DNA of 47,843 nt from the NCBI GenBank assembly GCA_020630195.1, contig JAHDBV010000027.1, forward strand, positions 1-47,843. The letters are read 5' to 3'. How positions within the stretch are numbered: position 1 is the first letter of the stretch; every line of letters begins with the position of its first letter. Below the pieces are notes generated by a model. That model ran no database searches. It was given only the letters and a program-made list of their open reading frames with translations, and was not told the origin of the DNA. The position numbers and the translations under genes were made by a program. The DNA comes from Acidimicrobiales bacterium. Its GTDB lineage: Bacteria > Actinomycetota > Acidimicrobiia > Acidimicrobiales > SZUA-35. Positions 1 through 9,297 of the stretch are shown here, piece after piece.

Positions 1-1799
<1,799 letters not shown>

Positions 1800-1914
1800 C
1801 GATGTGTCCTCGCGGGAGAGCTCGTGTGGGGGACGACGGTGCGTCCGTGGACGGCGGCGGGCGCGACGTGGCGACCCTGACCGCCGGGTTCAGGCTACCG
1901 AGGGTGGCACGTCG

Positions 1915-2040
1915 CCGGGGCGACCGACGACTCCGTGCCGGGGCGACCGACGACTCCGTGCCGGGGCGACCGACGACTCCGTGCCGGGGCGACCGACGAC
2001 TCCGTGCCGGGGCGACCGACGACTCCGTGCCGGGGCGACC
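1915..2040. repeat. 23-bp tandem repeat, about 5.5 copies
   Basis: Unit of 23 bp (CCGGGGCGACCGACGACTCC plus GTG) starting at 1915, 1938, 1961, 1984 and 2007, with an 11-bp partial copy at 2030. All copies look identical. The array ends exactly at the stop codon of the WS/DGAT-like gene (2040-2042) and fills most of the space up to the icd start. A perfect array of this kind behaves as a variable-number minisatellite. The unit is not a multiple of 3, so it is unlikely to be coding. Confidence 0.95.
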
Positions 2041-3464
2041 TAGCGGAGCAGCCCGAGCGCCCGCTCGAGCTCGACGAGCTCGGTCTCGAATCGGTTCGCC
2101 ACGGCCGCGAGATCCGGGACCATCGAGCGGTCGGCGACGAGGCTCACACAGAGCCGGTCGCCCATCGACATGGCGCCGATGTGCAGGCCCATCCCGTCGA
2201 CGACACCGAGCAACGGGTAGCTGCCGACGACCCGGGCGCCGAGGGCGTAGAGGGGCTCGCGCGGTCCGGGCACCGAGGTCAGCATCGCGTTGAACGGGGG
2301 CAGCAGGCGGTCGGCGAGCGGCGAGTTGTCGAGCAGCCTCGACGCCAGCATCCCGACGAGTGGCGTCCCGGCACCGATCATCGAGATCTCGGCGGCCGAG
2401 CGCGCACCCTGCTCGAGCACGGCCCGCCCGATCTGGTTGTGGATCCGGGCGAGGCGCACCTCGGGACGATGTCGGTGTGTCTCGAGATCGATGAGGGCAC
2501 CGGCGATCCCGTCGACCGCATTCGGGTCGGTCACCGACAGCGGCACGAGGGCCTTGAGCGTCTCGCGGGGCAGTTCGTCGTGCTCCAGCAACCACCAGCG
2601 GAGCACGCCACCGGCGATGGTCGAGAGCACGTCGATGTTCGACACACCCTGTTCCCGACGGATCACGCCGATGCGATCCATGTCGAGATCGATCGTCGCC
2701 CAGCGACGGTGCGGGCCGACGCGGCCGTTGAAGGAGGTCCGGGGAGTGATCGTGCCGGAGGCGGTGGCGACGTAGGGCTCGGCGTTGCGTTGGTTCAACA
2801 GCGCCAGCGCCGGGTTGAGGAACGGGCGCAGACCGGGGAGCGACGCGAGTTGGCGGGGGATCGAACCCAGGCTGCGGGCGGGTTCGAACACGGCGTTGAG
2901 GCCGGCGCGGGTGGCGAGGTCCACGAGTGTCGGGCCGGGCTTCGGTCGCCAGCGGGTCGCCTCACGGGCACCCAGCAACGCAGGATCGGTTCCGAGCAGG
3001 CCGGCGTTCACGATCGACGGACTGGCCGCATCGAGCAGCGCGAGGTGCACCTTCGACAGCAACGCCACCCGCCCGCCACCGAGCCCCTTGATCAGGTAGA
3101 GCTCCCACAGGGGGCGTTGACGATCGAGTGGTCGGCTGTGGATCCGGGCGACCAGGTCGAACAGCGCGGAGGGGTCGTCCTCGTCGGGGACGGCGATGTA
3201 GCGGAGGTGGTAGCGGAGGTCGAAGTCGGGGTCGTCCTTCCACCACGGACGGTCGAGGCCGAGCGGCACGTCGACGAGCACCTTGCGGAGCATCGGCAGC
3301 TCGGGCAGGCGGGCCGTGACCTCGGCCCGGAGCAGGCGATTGTCGAGCCGGGGTCCACCTTCGACGGGTTCGAGGACCGAGAGCGTCGAGGTGTGCCCGA
3401 ACGCGGTGGACGTCTCGACCGAGAGCAGCCGGGACGCATCGGCGCGGAGTTGGGTGCCGGGCAC
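2040..3464 (-). CDS. WS/DGAT-family acyltransferase with degenerate catalytic motif
   Basis: Member of the wax ester synthase/diacylglycerol acyltransferase family (474 aa, usual length), which esterifies acyl-CoA to alcohols or diacylglycerol at the membrane/lipid-body surface. Recognised by the N-terminal DASRLLSVET segment, RPLWELYLIKGL (residues 117-128), FNGRVGPHRRWA, SNIDVLSTIAGGVLRWWL, a VPGP motif near the C-terminus and DRSMVPDL. The catalytic HHxxxDG motif reads HLALLDA (residues 140-146): the second, catalytic His is Leu and the Gly is Ala. It may be a pseudoenzyme or have a changed activity. GTG start, 3 bp after the stop of the upstream lipase-like gene, so the two are probably co-transcribed. 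Confidence 0.85.
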   Translation of the reverse strand: MPGTQLRADASRLLSVETSTAFGHTSTLSVLEPVEGGPRLDNRLLRAEVTARLPELPMLRKVLVDVPLGLDRPWWKDDPDFDLRYHLRYIAVPDEDDPSALFDLVARIHSRPLDRQRPLWELYLIKGLGGGRVALLSKVHLALLDAASPSIVNAGLLGTDPALLGAREATRWRPKPGPTLVDLATRAGLNAVFEPARSLGSIPRQLASLPGLRPFLNPALALLNQRNAEPYVATASGTITPRTSFNGRVGPHRRWATIDLDMDRIGVIRREQGVSNIDVLSTIAGGVLRWWLLEHDELPRETLKALVPLSVTDPNAVDGIAGALIDLETHRHRPEVRLARIHNQIGRAVLEQGARSAAEISMIGAGTPLVGMLASRLLDNSPLADRLLPPFNAMLTSVPGPREPLYALGARVVGSYPLLGVVDGMGLHIGAMSMGDRLCVSLVADRSMVPDLAAVANRFETELVELERALGLLR

Positions 3465-3467
3465 GGC

Positions 3468-4253
3468 TCAGCCCGCCGCCTCGCCGACGACGCGGAGGTC
3501 GGGACGACCCCGCACGGCCGGCTCGGGATAGAGCTTGCCGAGCCGGGGGTGCGGCGTGAACGGCGCCCACTCGCCCTCGGGCTGGGCGAGCCGATCGGCG
3601 ACGGCGTACACGGCGGCCAGGTTGTGGCCGAGCCCGCAGTGGGCGCCACGCACCTCGATGTTCTCGGCGGTCGGGCCGACGTGCTGCACACAGGAGGCGG
3701 GCGCGACCACGCCGTCGTGGCGCGAGTAGATGGACGTCGACGGCACCGGCACCCGGCGCAGGTCGTGCCCACGTCGACGCCGCGCACTCAGGCCGACGAG
3801 CTTCGAGACGATCCGGATCGGGTCGGCCACCTGACCATCGGGATCGGAGATGTGCAGTGGCGAGCCGAGTGAGATGACCTGACGGACGTCTTCGGGACGG
3901 TGTTGGGCGATCAGGCGACCGAAGACCCCACCGAGCGACCAACCGACGATGTCGATCGGCCCGTTCTGCGCGTCGACGAGCTGATCGACCCGCCGCAGCA
4001 ACTGGGCGAGCGTGGCGTCGTCCGGTCCGATGTTGGTGCCGAGACCCCAGCCGTGCGGTCGGTGGCCGAGGAGTTGGAGCGTCCGACGGAGCACGATCGT
4101 CGCGAGGTCACCGCTCACGAAGCCCGGGATCACGAGCACATGGCTGCCGTGTCCACGGGGCGCGGTGGCGAGCAACGCCGGGACGAGCGCGTAGTAGGCC
4201 CCGAGTTCGCCGACGGTGGTGAGTTCACGCACGAAGGGCTGGGGACGCTGCAC
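3468..4253 (-). CDS. Alpha/beta hydrolase, lipase/acyltransferase-like
   Basis: Serine hydrolase fold: VLVIPGF strand-turn near the N-terminus, nucleophile elbow GWSLGG, candidate acid in SRHDGVVAP and candidate His in GAHCGLGHN. The pattern fits PGAP1/lipase-like hydrolases that often neighbour WS/DGAT genes in actinobacteria, so a role in acyl-lipid turnover is inferred; the substrate is unknown. I chose the GTG at 4253 (261 aa), which has a GAGGAT ribosome site 7 nt upstream and matches the short N-terminus expected. A GTG at 4337 in the same frame would add 28 Arg/Pro-rich residues. No signal peptide is visible with this start. First gene of a two-gene unit with the acyltransferase. Confidence 0.78.
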   Translation of the reverse strand: MQRPQPFVRELTTVGELGAYYALVPALLATAPRGHGSHVLVIPGFVSGDLATIVLRRTLQLLGHRPHGWGLGTNIGPDDATLAQLLRRVDQLVDAQNGPIDIVGWSLGGVFGRLIAQHRPEDVRQVISLGSPLHISDPDGQVADPIRIVSKLVGLSARRRRGHDLRRVPVPSTSIYSRHDGVVAPASCVQHVGPTAENIEVRGAHCGLGHNLAAVYAVADRLAQPEGEWAPFTPHPRLGKLYPEPAVRGRPDLRVVGEAAG

Positions 4254-4364
4254 AGGGGGATCCTCGGAGTGGTCGACCGGCGGCGACCGTACCGGGCGGT
4301 ACGGAGCCGTGTCACGGCCACGCCTCCCCATCGGCACAGGTTTGTCACACGGGAGCGGGGGCGC

Positions 4365-4790
4365 TCAGGCGCCACTCCGGGCCCGGACCGCGACGAGCAT
4401 CGCCGCCGCCACCACACCGAGCACGCCGACGACCACGGCGCCGGCGACCGTCACCTGTGTGAGCACCGGATCCCGGGTGAGCAGCCAGACCACGCAGCCG
4501 ACCACGACGGCGGCGGGGACGACGGCCAGGATCGATCCGGCGAGACGGGGCCAGGCGATGGCGGCCGACGCCGTCGCTGCGGCCGTCGGTCGGCCCGACG
4601 CCAGCGTGCGGTCGTAGACACGGCGTCGGTCGGGGTCGCTCAGCACGAACTCGGCCTCGTCGATCGCCGCGAGCATGTAGTGGTCGCGGTCGTGGTCCAG
4701 GACGACGGCGGCCCGCAGCGAGGTCGCCGCGGCGGCGATCTCGGCCGCCTGCGCCCGACGGCCGACCCCGAGCGTGTCGTAGTGGCTCAC
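4365..4790 (-). CDS. J-domain-like small membrane protein lacking HPD
   Basis: 141 aa from a GTG at 4790. The N-terminal 60 residues resemble a J domain (SHYDTLGVGRRAQAAEIAAA at the start, then DPDRRRVYDRTLA at the helix IV end), but the HPD tripeptide needed to stimulate DnaK is replaced by LDHDRDH. Two hydrophobic helices follow (about residues 78-103 and 107-131, including AVVVGCVVWLLT), giving a short basic tail. It is therefore probably membrane-anchored with a cytoplasmic J-like head, and not a standard Hsp40 cofactor. Stands alone between the lipase-like gene and the divergent carboxylesterase. Function unknown. Confidence 0.65.
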   Translation of the reverse strand: MSHYDTLGVGRRAQAAEIAAAATSLRAAVVLDHDRDHYMLAAIDEAEFVLSDPDRRRVYDRTLASGRPTAAATASAAIAWPRLAGSILAVVPAAVVVGCVVWLLTRDPVLTQVTVAGAVVVGVLGVVAAAMLVAVRARSGA

Positions 4791-4921
4791 GGCCCCAAGG
4801 ATGCCGTCGGCGCCTCGCCGACCGCCAGATCCAGGCCCCTCGGAACCGGGGATCGTGGCGACACCGGCCCCCGGTGTGGGATTCTTCTCCGTCGAGAGGC
4901 GACTCCCGGGGGGACATCCAC

Positions 4922-6688
4922 ATGGCCGGCACGATCGACAAGCTGCGAACACGAGGAGGGCCGGAGGTCTCGACCACCGCCGGCGTCGTCCAGGGGGCCC
5001 TCACGGCCAAGGGCACGATCGCCCGATTCCGGGGTATTCCCTACGCCGCGCCGCCGGTGGGTGAGCGCCGCTGGGCACCGCCGGCACCGGTCGAGCCGTG
5101 GGACGGGGTGCGCCCGTGTGTGGCTGCGCCCGCGAGCGCCCACCAGCTCGGTCTCGGCATGGTCGACTTCGTCCAGAACCTCGCCAACGGCATCGGCCTG
5201 CCGTCGTGGAAGGCGACCGCCATGGCCAAGGCCGTGACGCTCGCCCCGTCGAAGGAGAACGAGGACTGCCTCACCCTCGACGTCCGGGCACCGGCCCATG
5301 CCGAAGGCCTCCCGGTGATGGTCTGGATCCACGGTGGCAACCACACCGACGGCTCGTGCAACGAGCCGATGTATCAGTCGAACGCCCTGCCCGAGCGTGG
5401 CTGTGTGCTCGTGACCATCAACTACCGCCTGGGGATGTTCGGCTTCCTGGCCCACCCCGAACTCTCGGACGAGAACCCCGAGGGAGTCTCGGGCAACTAC
5501 GGCCTGCTCGACCAGATCGCCGCGCTCGAGTGGGTGCGCGACAACATCGCCGGCTTCGGTGGCGATCCCCACAACGTCACGGTCTTCGGGGAGTCGGCCG
5601 GCGGGATGGCCGTGTTGAACCTCATGACCGCGCCGGCGGCCCGCGGCCTGTTCCACAAGGCCATCAGCCAGAGCCCGTCCGACGGTGGTCGCTGGATCCA
5701 CCTCGATCGCCCGGTGCTCGCCCTGTCCTCGGCACACGATGCCGGGGTCGCCTTCGCCGACGCGGCGGTCGGCAGCGAACCGGGCCAGCTGGAACGCCTC
5801 CGGGCGATGGGCGCCTCGGAGCTCCAGGCGGTCTACCGGGAGCATGAGGAGGCCGTCCGGCACTGCTTCCCGATCGTGGACGGCCACCACCTGCCGATGG
5901 AGCCGATGTCGGCCTTCACGCTCGGCGATCAGGCGCCGGTGCCGCTGTTGATCGGCTACAACGCCGACGAGGCGTCGCTGTTCGGCTCGATGATGCACCC
6001 GGCCGGCCCGGAGTTCGGCGAAGACCACGGCCCGTCGGGTGAGGAGGTCCGAGCCGCGCTCGCCTGGTCGCACGGCTCCGAAGACGCCGTCGATCGTCTC
6101 GTCGCCGCCTACCCGGGTCTCGATTCGGGGGAGACGGCCGCCGTCCAGACCCACATGGCCGACCACATGTTCGGTGTGCACGTCGACCACGCCAGCCGCA
6201 CCCACGGGGCCGTGGGAGCGCCGTGCTATCGGTATCACTTCCGCTCCACCTCACACCTCGAGGGGCAGACCGCCGGCGCCTACCACGCGGCGGAGATCGT
6301 GCACGTGTTCGGCTCGACCCTGCCGGGGCTCCCGGTCGCACCCGACGCGCATCTCCTCACCCGGGCGATGGGCGACCACTGGTTCGCGTTCGCGGCCACG
6401 GGCACGCCGAACAGCCCCGGCCGCCCGACCTGGCCGGCATTCGACCCGACGGATCCGCGCCACATGGTGTTCGACCGCCCGACCTCGGCGCCGCAGGTGT
6501 GCCCCGACGAGCCGGGACTCGGCCTGCTGCGGGCCCGGATCCGCTATCTCACGGATCAGCTCGTCGGGAACGACGAACCCGTCATCGACCTCCGTGGCGA
6601 CGATGCGACACCGTCGGTTCCGACACCGGACGGAAGCCGAGGGCTTCGTAGAATCTCGCTGCTGGGGCGTGGTTCGTCCGAAGCGTGA
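4922..6688 (+). CDS. Carboxylesterase type B (para-nitrobenzyl esterase-like)
   Basis: 588-aa hydrolase of the COesterase family, which cleaves carboxylic esters. Visible landmarks: FRGIPYAAPPVGERRW near the N-terminus, ENEDCLTLDVR, MVWIHGGN (oxyanion hole), NYRLGMFGFL, the nucleophile motif GESAGG, a Glu in YNADEAS and a His in GAYHAAE. Start chosen at the ATG at 4922 behind a GGGGGG purine run at 4907-4912. An upstream in-frame ATG at 4874 would add 16 non-conserved residues. No clear signal peptide. The last 107 bp overlap the 3' end of the opposite-strand GNAT gene; the C-terminal 30 residues look non-conserved. Confidence 0.9.
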   Translation: MAGTIDKLRTRGGPEVSTTAGVVQGALTAKGTIARFRGIPYAAPPVGERRWAPPAPVEPWDGVRPCVAAPASAHQLGLGMVDFVQNLANGIGLPSWKATAMAKAVTLAPSKENEDCLTLDVRAPAHAEGLPVMVWIHGGNHTDGSCNEPMYQSNALPERGCVLVTINYRLGMFGFLAHPELSDENPEGVSGNYGLLDQIAALEWVRDNIAGFGGDPHNVTVFGESAGGMAVLNLMTAPAARGLFHKAISQSPSDGGRWIHLDRPVLALSSAHDAGVAFADAAVGSEPGQLERLRAMGASELQAVYREHEEAVRHCFPIVDGHHLPMEPMSAFTLGDQAPVPLLIGYNADEASLFGSMMHPAGPEFGEDHGPSGEEVRAALAWSHGSEDAVDRLVAAYPGLDSGETAAVQTHMADHMFGVHVDHASRTHGAVGAPCYRYHFRSTSHLEGQTAGAYHAAEIVHVFGSTLPGLPVAPDAHLLTRAMGDHWFAFAATGTPNSPGRPTWPAFDPTDPRHMVFDRPTSAPQVCPDEPGLGLLRARIRYLTDQLVGNDEPVIDLRGDDATPSVPTPDGSRGLRRISLLGRGSSEA

Positions 6689-7049
6689 GGGCTCGCACGC
6701 CACTGCGTTCGGCGTGCGCCATCAGATCGGCCAGCATCGCCGCGGCCACGCCACGGCGTCGGAGGTCCGCTTCGACGTAGACCCGGCGGACCCGTCGAAC
6801 GGTCGCGTCGTCGGGCTGTGACGGCTCGATCGTCAGGCCGCCGACGCCTGCCAGCCGTGGTCCGTCGGCACCGTCGAGCCAGGCGACCACGAGCCGTTCA
6901 CCGGGGCCGTCGAAGCGGTTCGTCCCCGATCGCCACTCGTCGACCAACACCCGGACCATCCCGTGGCCCTCGCGCTCGGCCCGTTCGGCGAGGCCGTCGA
7001 TCGGGAGGCTCGCGAGATCGACGACGGGTTCGACCCGGAGCCGGGTCAC
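6582..7049 (-). CDS. GNAT family N-acetyltransferase
   Basis: 155 aa. The acetyl-CoA binding core is clear: VRRVYVEADLRRRGVAAAML (motif A, R/Q-x-x-G-x-G/A type), then TLRTNHAPAARFYEALGF (motif B), typical of Gcn5-related acetyltransferases. The GTG start at 7049 overlaps the arsR stop by 4 bp (GTGA), so translation is likely coupled and the gene belongs to the arsR transcript. Substrate unknown. Its position invites an arsenical-related role of the ArsN kind, but the sequence does not resemble ArsN in any way I can recognise. Converges on, and overlaps, the carboxylesterase 3' end. Confidence 0.82.
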   Translation of the reverse strand: MTRLRVEPVVDLASLPIDGLAERAEREGHGMVRVLVDEWRSGTNRFDGPGERLVVAWLDGADGPRLAGVGGLTIEPSQPDDATVRRVRRVYVEADLRRRGVAAAMLADLMAHAERSGVRALTLRTNHAPAARFYEALGFRPVSEPTVSHRRHGGR

Positions 7050-7402
7050 GCCACGGGTGTGGGCCGCAGCACCTCCGCCAACGCGGCGAGGCGGCGATCG
7101 GCCAGGCGGAACCAGGCCCACTTCCCGCGCTGTTCCCGCTGGAGCAACCCGGCGGAGACGAGCTTGGTGAGGTGGTGCGAGATCGTGGGCTGCGAGCGTC
7201 CGAGCTGCTCGGGGAGGTCACAGGCACAGAGCTCGCCGCTGTCGGCGGCGATCACCAACGAGACGATCTGCAGGCGAACCGGGTCGGCCAGCGCCTTGAG
7301 CAGGTCGGCCAACTCCCTCGCGTCGTCGTCACCCATCGGACCGGACGCGAGCGGCTGACAACACAGGGGGTCGGACGGGTCGAAGGAGATGCGGGAGCTC
7401 AC
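7046..7402 (-). CDS. arsR: ArsR-family arsenic-sensing repressor
   Basis: 118 aa winged-helix repressor. Predicted metalloid thiols: Cys14-Cys15 (DPLCCQPLA) and Cys59/Cys61 (ELCACDL); a CC pair near the N-terminus plus a Cys near residue 55-60 is the arrangement of the Corynebacterium ArsR type. Recognition helix LGRSQPTISHHLTKL. Start taken as the GTG at 7402: a -10 box TACAAT ends 7 nt upstream, implying a leaderless mRNA, and the family N-terminus fits. A longer frame to 7480 would run through the promoter. Expected to repress itself, the coupled GNAT gene and the divergent arsI. Confidence 0.9.
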   Translation of the reverse strand: MSSRISFDPSDPLCCQPLASGPMGDDDARELADLLKALADPVRLQIVSLVIAADSGELCACDLPEQLGRSQPTISHHLTKLVSAGLLQREQRGKWAWFRLADRRLAALAEVLRPTPVA

Positions 7403-7409
7403 ACCGAAG

Positions 7410-7466
7410 ATTGTATTGACGCCTGTCGATGCGATCAATACAGTCGCCATATCGACGTTCGTCGAT
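7410..7466. promoter_or_regulatory. Face-to-face arsR/arsI promoters within a shared inverted repeat
   Basis: Perfect inverted repeat TGTATTGA (7412-7419) N15 TCAATACA (7435-7442). Minus strand: TTGATC (7438-7433), 17 bp, TACAAT (7415-7410), then 7 nt to the arsR GTG. Plus strand: TTGACG (7416-7421), 17 bp, TACAGT (7439-7444), giving an arsI leader of about 45 nt. Each arm overlaps one promoter's -10 and the other's -35. A second dyad ATCGAC-GTTC-GTCGAT (7451-7466) sits at the predicted arsI transcription start. All of this is read from sequence; binding by ArsR is inferred. Confidence 0.75.
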
Positions 7467-7494
7467 CCATTGTCCTTCAACCCGAGGAGTGCCC

Positions 7495-7917
7495 ATGCGG
7501 CTCCAACTCGCCCTCAACGTCGACGACCTCGACACCGCGATCGACTTCTACTCGAAGATGTTCGACACCACGCCGGCCAAGACCAAGCCGGGGTACGCCA
7601 ACTTCGAGATCTCCCAGCCACCGCTCAAGCTCGTCCTCATGGAGGACGGCGCCGGCAACTCGCTGAACCACCTCGGGGTGGAGGTCGAGCAGGCGCTGCA
7701 GGTCACGGCGGCCGAGTCCCGGATGTCCGCCTCCGGCCTCGAGACGACCGGCGTCGAGGACACGATGTGCTGCTTCGCCGACAAGACCGAGACCTGGCTC
7801 ACCGCACCCGACGGCCAACGCTGGGAGTGGTACGTGAAGACCGGCGACAACGAGCAGTTCGACAACGTCGTCGTCACCTCCGACGCCGGCTCCGGCCCGA
7901 GCAGCTGCTGCCCCTGA
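7495..7917 (+). CDS. arsI: ArsI-type C-As lyase (CadI family, VOC fold)
   Basis: 140-aa vicinal-oxygen-chelate protein. ArsI uses Fe(II) and O2 to cleave the C-As bond of trivalent organoarsenicals. Residues matching ArsI are visible: vicinal Cys92-Cys93 (DTMCCFADKTETW), and Gln4, His59 (LNHLGVEV) and Glu111 (WEWYVKTGD), which fit the Gln/His/Glu metal triad I recall for characterised ArsI. The C-terminus SSCCP adds a second Cys pair. Strong ribosome site GAGGAG at 7484-7489 before the ATG at 7495. Controlled by the divergent arsR promoter region. The alternative label, cadmium-induced CadI, describes the same family. Confidence 0.87.
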   Translation: MRLQLALNVDDLDTAIDFYSKMFDTTPAKTKPGYANFEISQPPLKLVLMEDGAGNSLNHLGVEVEQALQVTAAESRMSASGLETTGVEDTMCCFADKTETWLTAPDGQRWEWYVKTGDNEQFDNVVVTSDAGSGPSSCCP

Positions 7918-7923
7918 TCCCGG

Positions 7924-9294
7924 TCAGGCGGCGGACGCCGCGGAACGGCGCCGCTCGAGATGCCGCCGTTCCGCTTCCGGAGGCCCCAGGGCGAGCGCAC
8001 GGTCGAAAGCGACCACGGCCTCGTCGGCATGTCCGGCACGCAACAGCAGTTCGGCTTCGGTCGAGTGACGCAGGTGATAGTCGTCGAGGCCGTCGAGCTC
8101 GGCGAGCCGACGCAGACCGGCGTCCGGACCGTCGGCCATGGCCAGGGCCACGGCGTGGTTGAGCACCACCACCGGTGATCCCGTCATCGCCACGAGCTGT
8201 CCGTACAGCGTGGCGATGGTCGGCCAGTCGGTGGCGTCCGCGGTCCGTGCGTTGGCGTGCAACGCGGCGATGGTCGCCTCCACCTGGAATCGGCCGGGCA
8301 TCCGAAGCGACATCGCACGATGGAGTGCGGCGTTGCCGACCCCGATCGTGCGGAGGTCCCACTTCGAACGGTCCTGGTGCTCCAGCAACACGAGGTCGCC
8401 CTCGGTGTCGAGCCGGGTCGATCGCCGGGCCTCGAGGAACGAGGTGAGGGCGACCAGACCGTGGGACTCCGCGTGGTCGGGCACGAGACCCGCCAGCTCG
8501 ATGGCGAGGCGGCGGGCCGACTCGGTCAGTTCGCCGCGGATCGTCGGGCCGTCGGAGTGGCTCAGGTAGCCCTCGTTGAACACGAGGTAGAGCACCGTGA
8601 GGATGGCGTCGATCCGCTCGGCCGGGTCGGCCGGGACCGACATCGGGATCGCGGCGTCGCGGATCTTGCGCTTGGCCCGCACGATGCGCTGGGCCATGGT
8701 GGGCTCCGAGACGAGCAGCGCGTGGGCGACCTCGGTGGTCGTGAGGCCACCGACGAGGCGCAGCGTCAGCGCCACCTGCGCATCCCGATCGAGCGCCGGG
8801 TGGCAGCACAGGAGCATGAGGCGGAGTTGGCCCTCATCGAGGGCGGTGAGATCGGTCCCGTCGCCGGCGCCGGTCGCATCGGCGCCGGGCTCGGGATCCG
8901 AGGGGGTGTCGGGGGTGTGGTCATCGATCATGTGTCGTCCTCCGGCCGTACCCGGTCGGGTGCGTTCGAGGACGTCGGGTGCGACACGTTCGAGCCGACG
9001 CCGTTCGGCATCGGCCCGGCGCAGCCGGTCGATGGCGTTGCGTTTCGCAACGGTCATCAACCAGGCGGGCGGCGTGTCGGGGATCCCTCGCTCCGGCCAG
9101 GTCCTGGCGGCATCGGCCAGGCCCTGGGCCACCGCGTCCTCGGCGAGATCGAGGTCACGGAAGCGGGAGGCGAGGACACCGATCACCCGACCGGCATGAC
9201 GGCGAGACAGCTCGACGAGTGCCCGGGCGACGTCAGCGTCCAGGCCAGGGGGGCCGGCCGGTGCGTCGGCGTCGGGTCGGGCGTCGTCGGGCAT
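7924..9294 (-). CDS. ECF42-type RNA polymerase sigma factor with C-terminal TPR-like extension
   Basis: 456 aa, far longer than a classic ECF sigma. Region 2 is at about residues 25-85 (SRFRDLDLAEDAV, TPPAWLMTVAKRNAIDRLRR), region 4 at about 150-215 (VGGLTTTEVAHALLVSEPTMAQRIVRAKRKI), followed by the DUF6596/TPR-like domain (FNEGYLSHSD, ANARTADATDWPTI, DDYHLRHSTEAELLLRAGHADEA) that defines ECF42. This group is known to be encoded beside DGPF/YCII proteins, exactly as here: the ATG lies 3 bp after the stop of the adjacent DGPF gene. Last gene of a four-gene minus-strand operon. No anti-sigma gene is present; the C-terminal domain is thought to control activity in the family. Confidence 0.93.
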   Translation of the reverse strand: MPDDARPDADAPAGPPGLDADVARALVELSRRHAGRVIGVLASRFRDLDLAEDAVAQGLADAARTWPERGIPDTPPAWLMTVAKRNAIDRLRRADAERRRLERVAPDVLERTRPGTAGGRHMIDDHTPDTPSDPEPGADATGAGDGTDLTALDEGQLRLMLLCCHPALDRDAQVALTLRLVGGLTTTEVAHALLVSEPTMAQRIVRAKRKIRDAAIPMSVPADPAERIDAILTVLYLVFNEGYLSHSDGPTIRGELTESARRLAIELAGLVPDHAESHGLVALTSFLEARRSTRLDTEGDLVLLEHQDRSKWDLRTIGVGNAALHRAMSLRMPGRFQVEATIAALHANARTADATDWPTIATLYGQLVAMTGSPVVVLNHAVALAMADGPDAGLRRLAELDGLDDYHLRHSTEAELLLRAGHADEAVVAFDRALALGPPEAERRHLERRRSAASAA

Positions 9295-9297
9295 GTG

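Noticed and set aside
4338-4364. Possible longer N-terminus for the lipase-like protein from GTG 4337
   Set aside because: The 28 added residues are Arg/Pro-rich and the GTG at 4253 has a proper ribosome site; I kept the shorter form but cannot exclude the longer.
7914-7929. CCTGA-TCCCGG-TCAGG hairpin between arsI and the sigma gene
   Set aside because: Only five base pairs, overlapping both stop codons; too weak to call a terminator.
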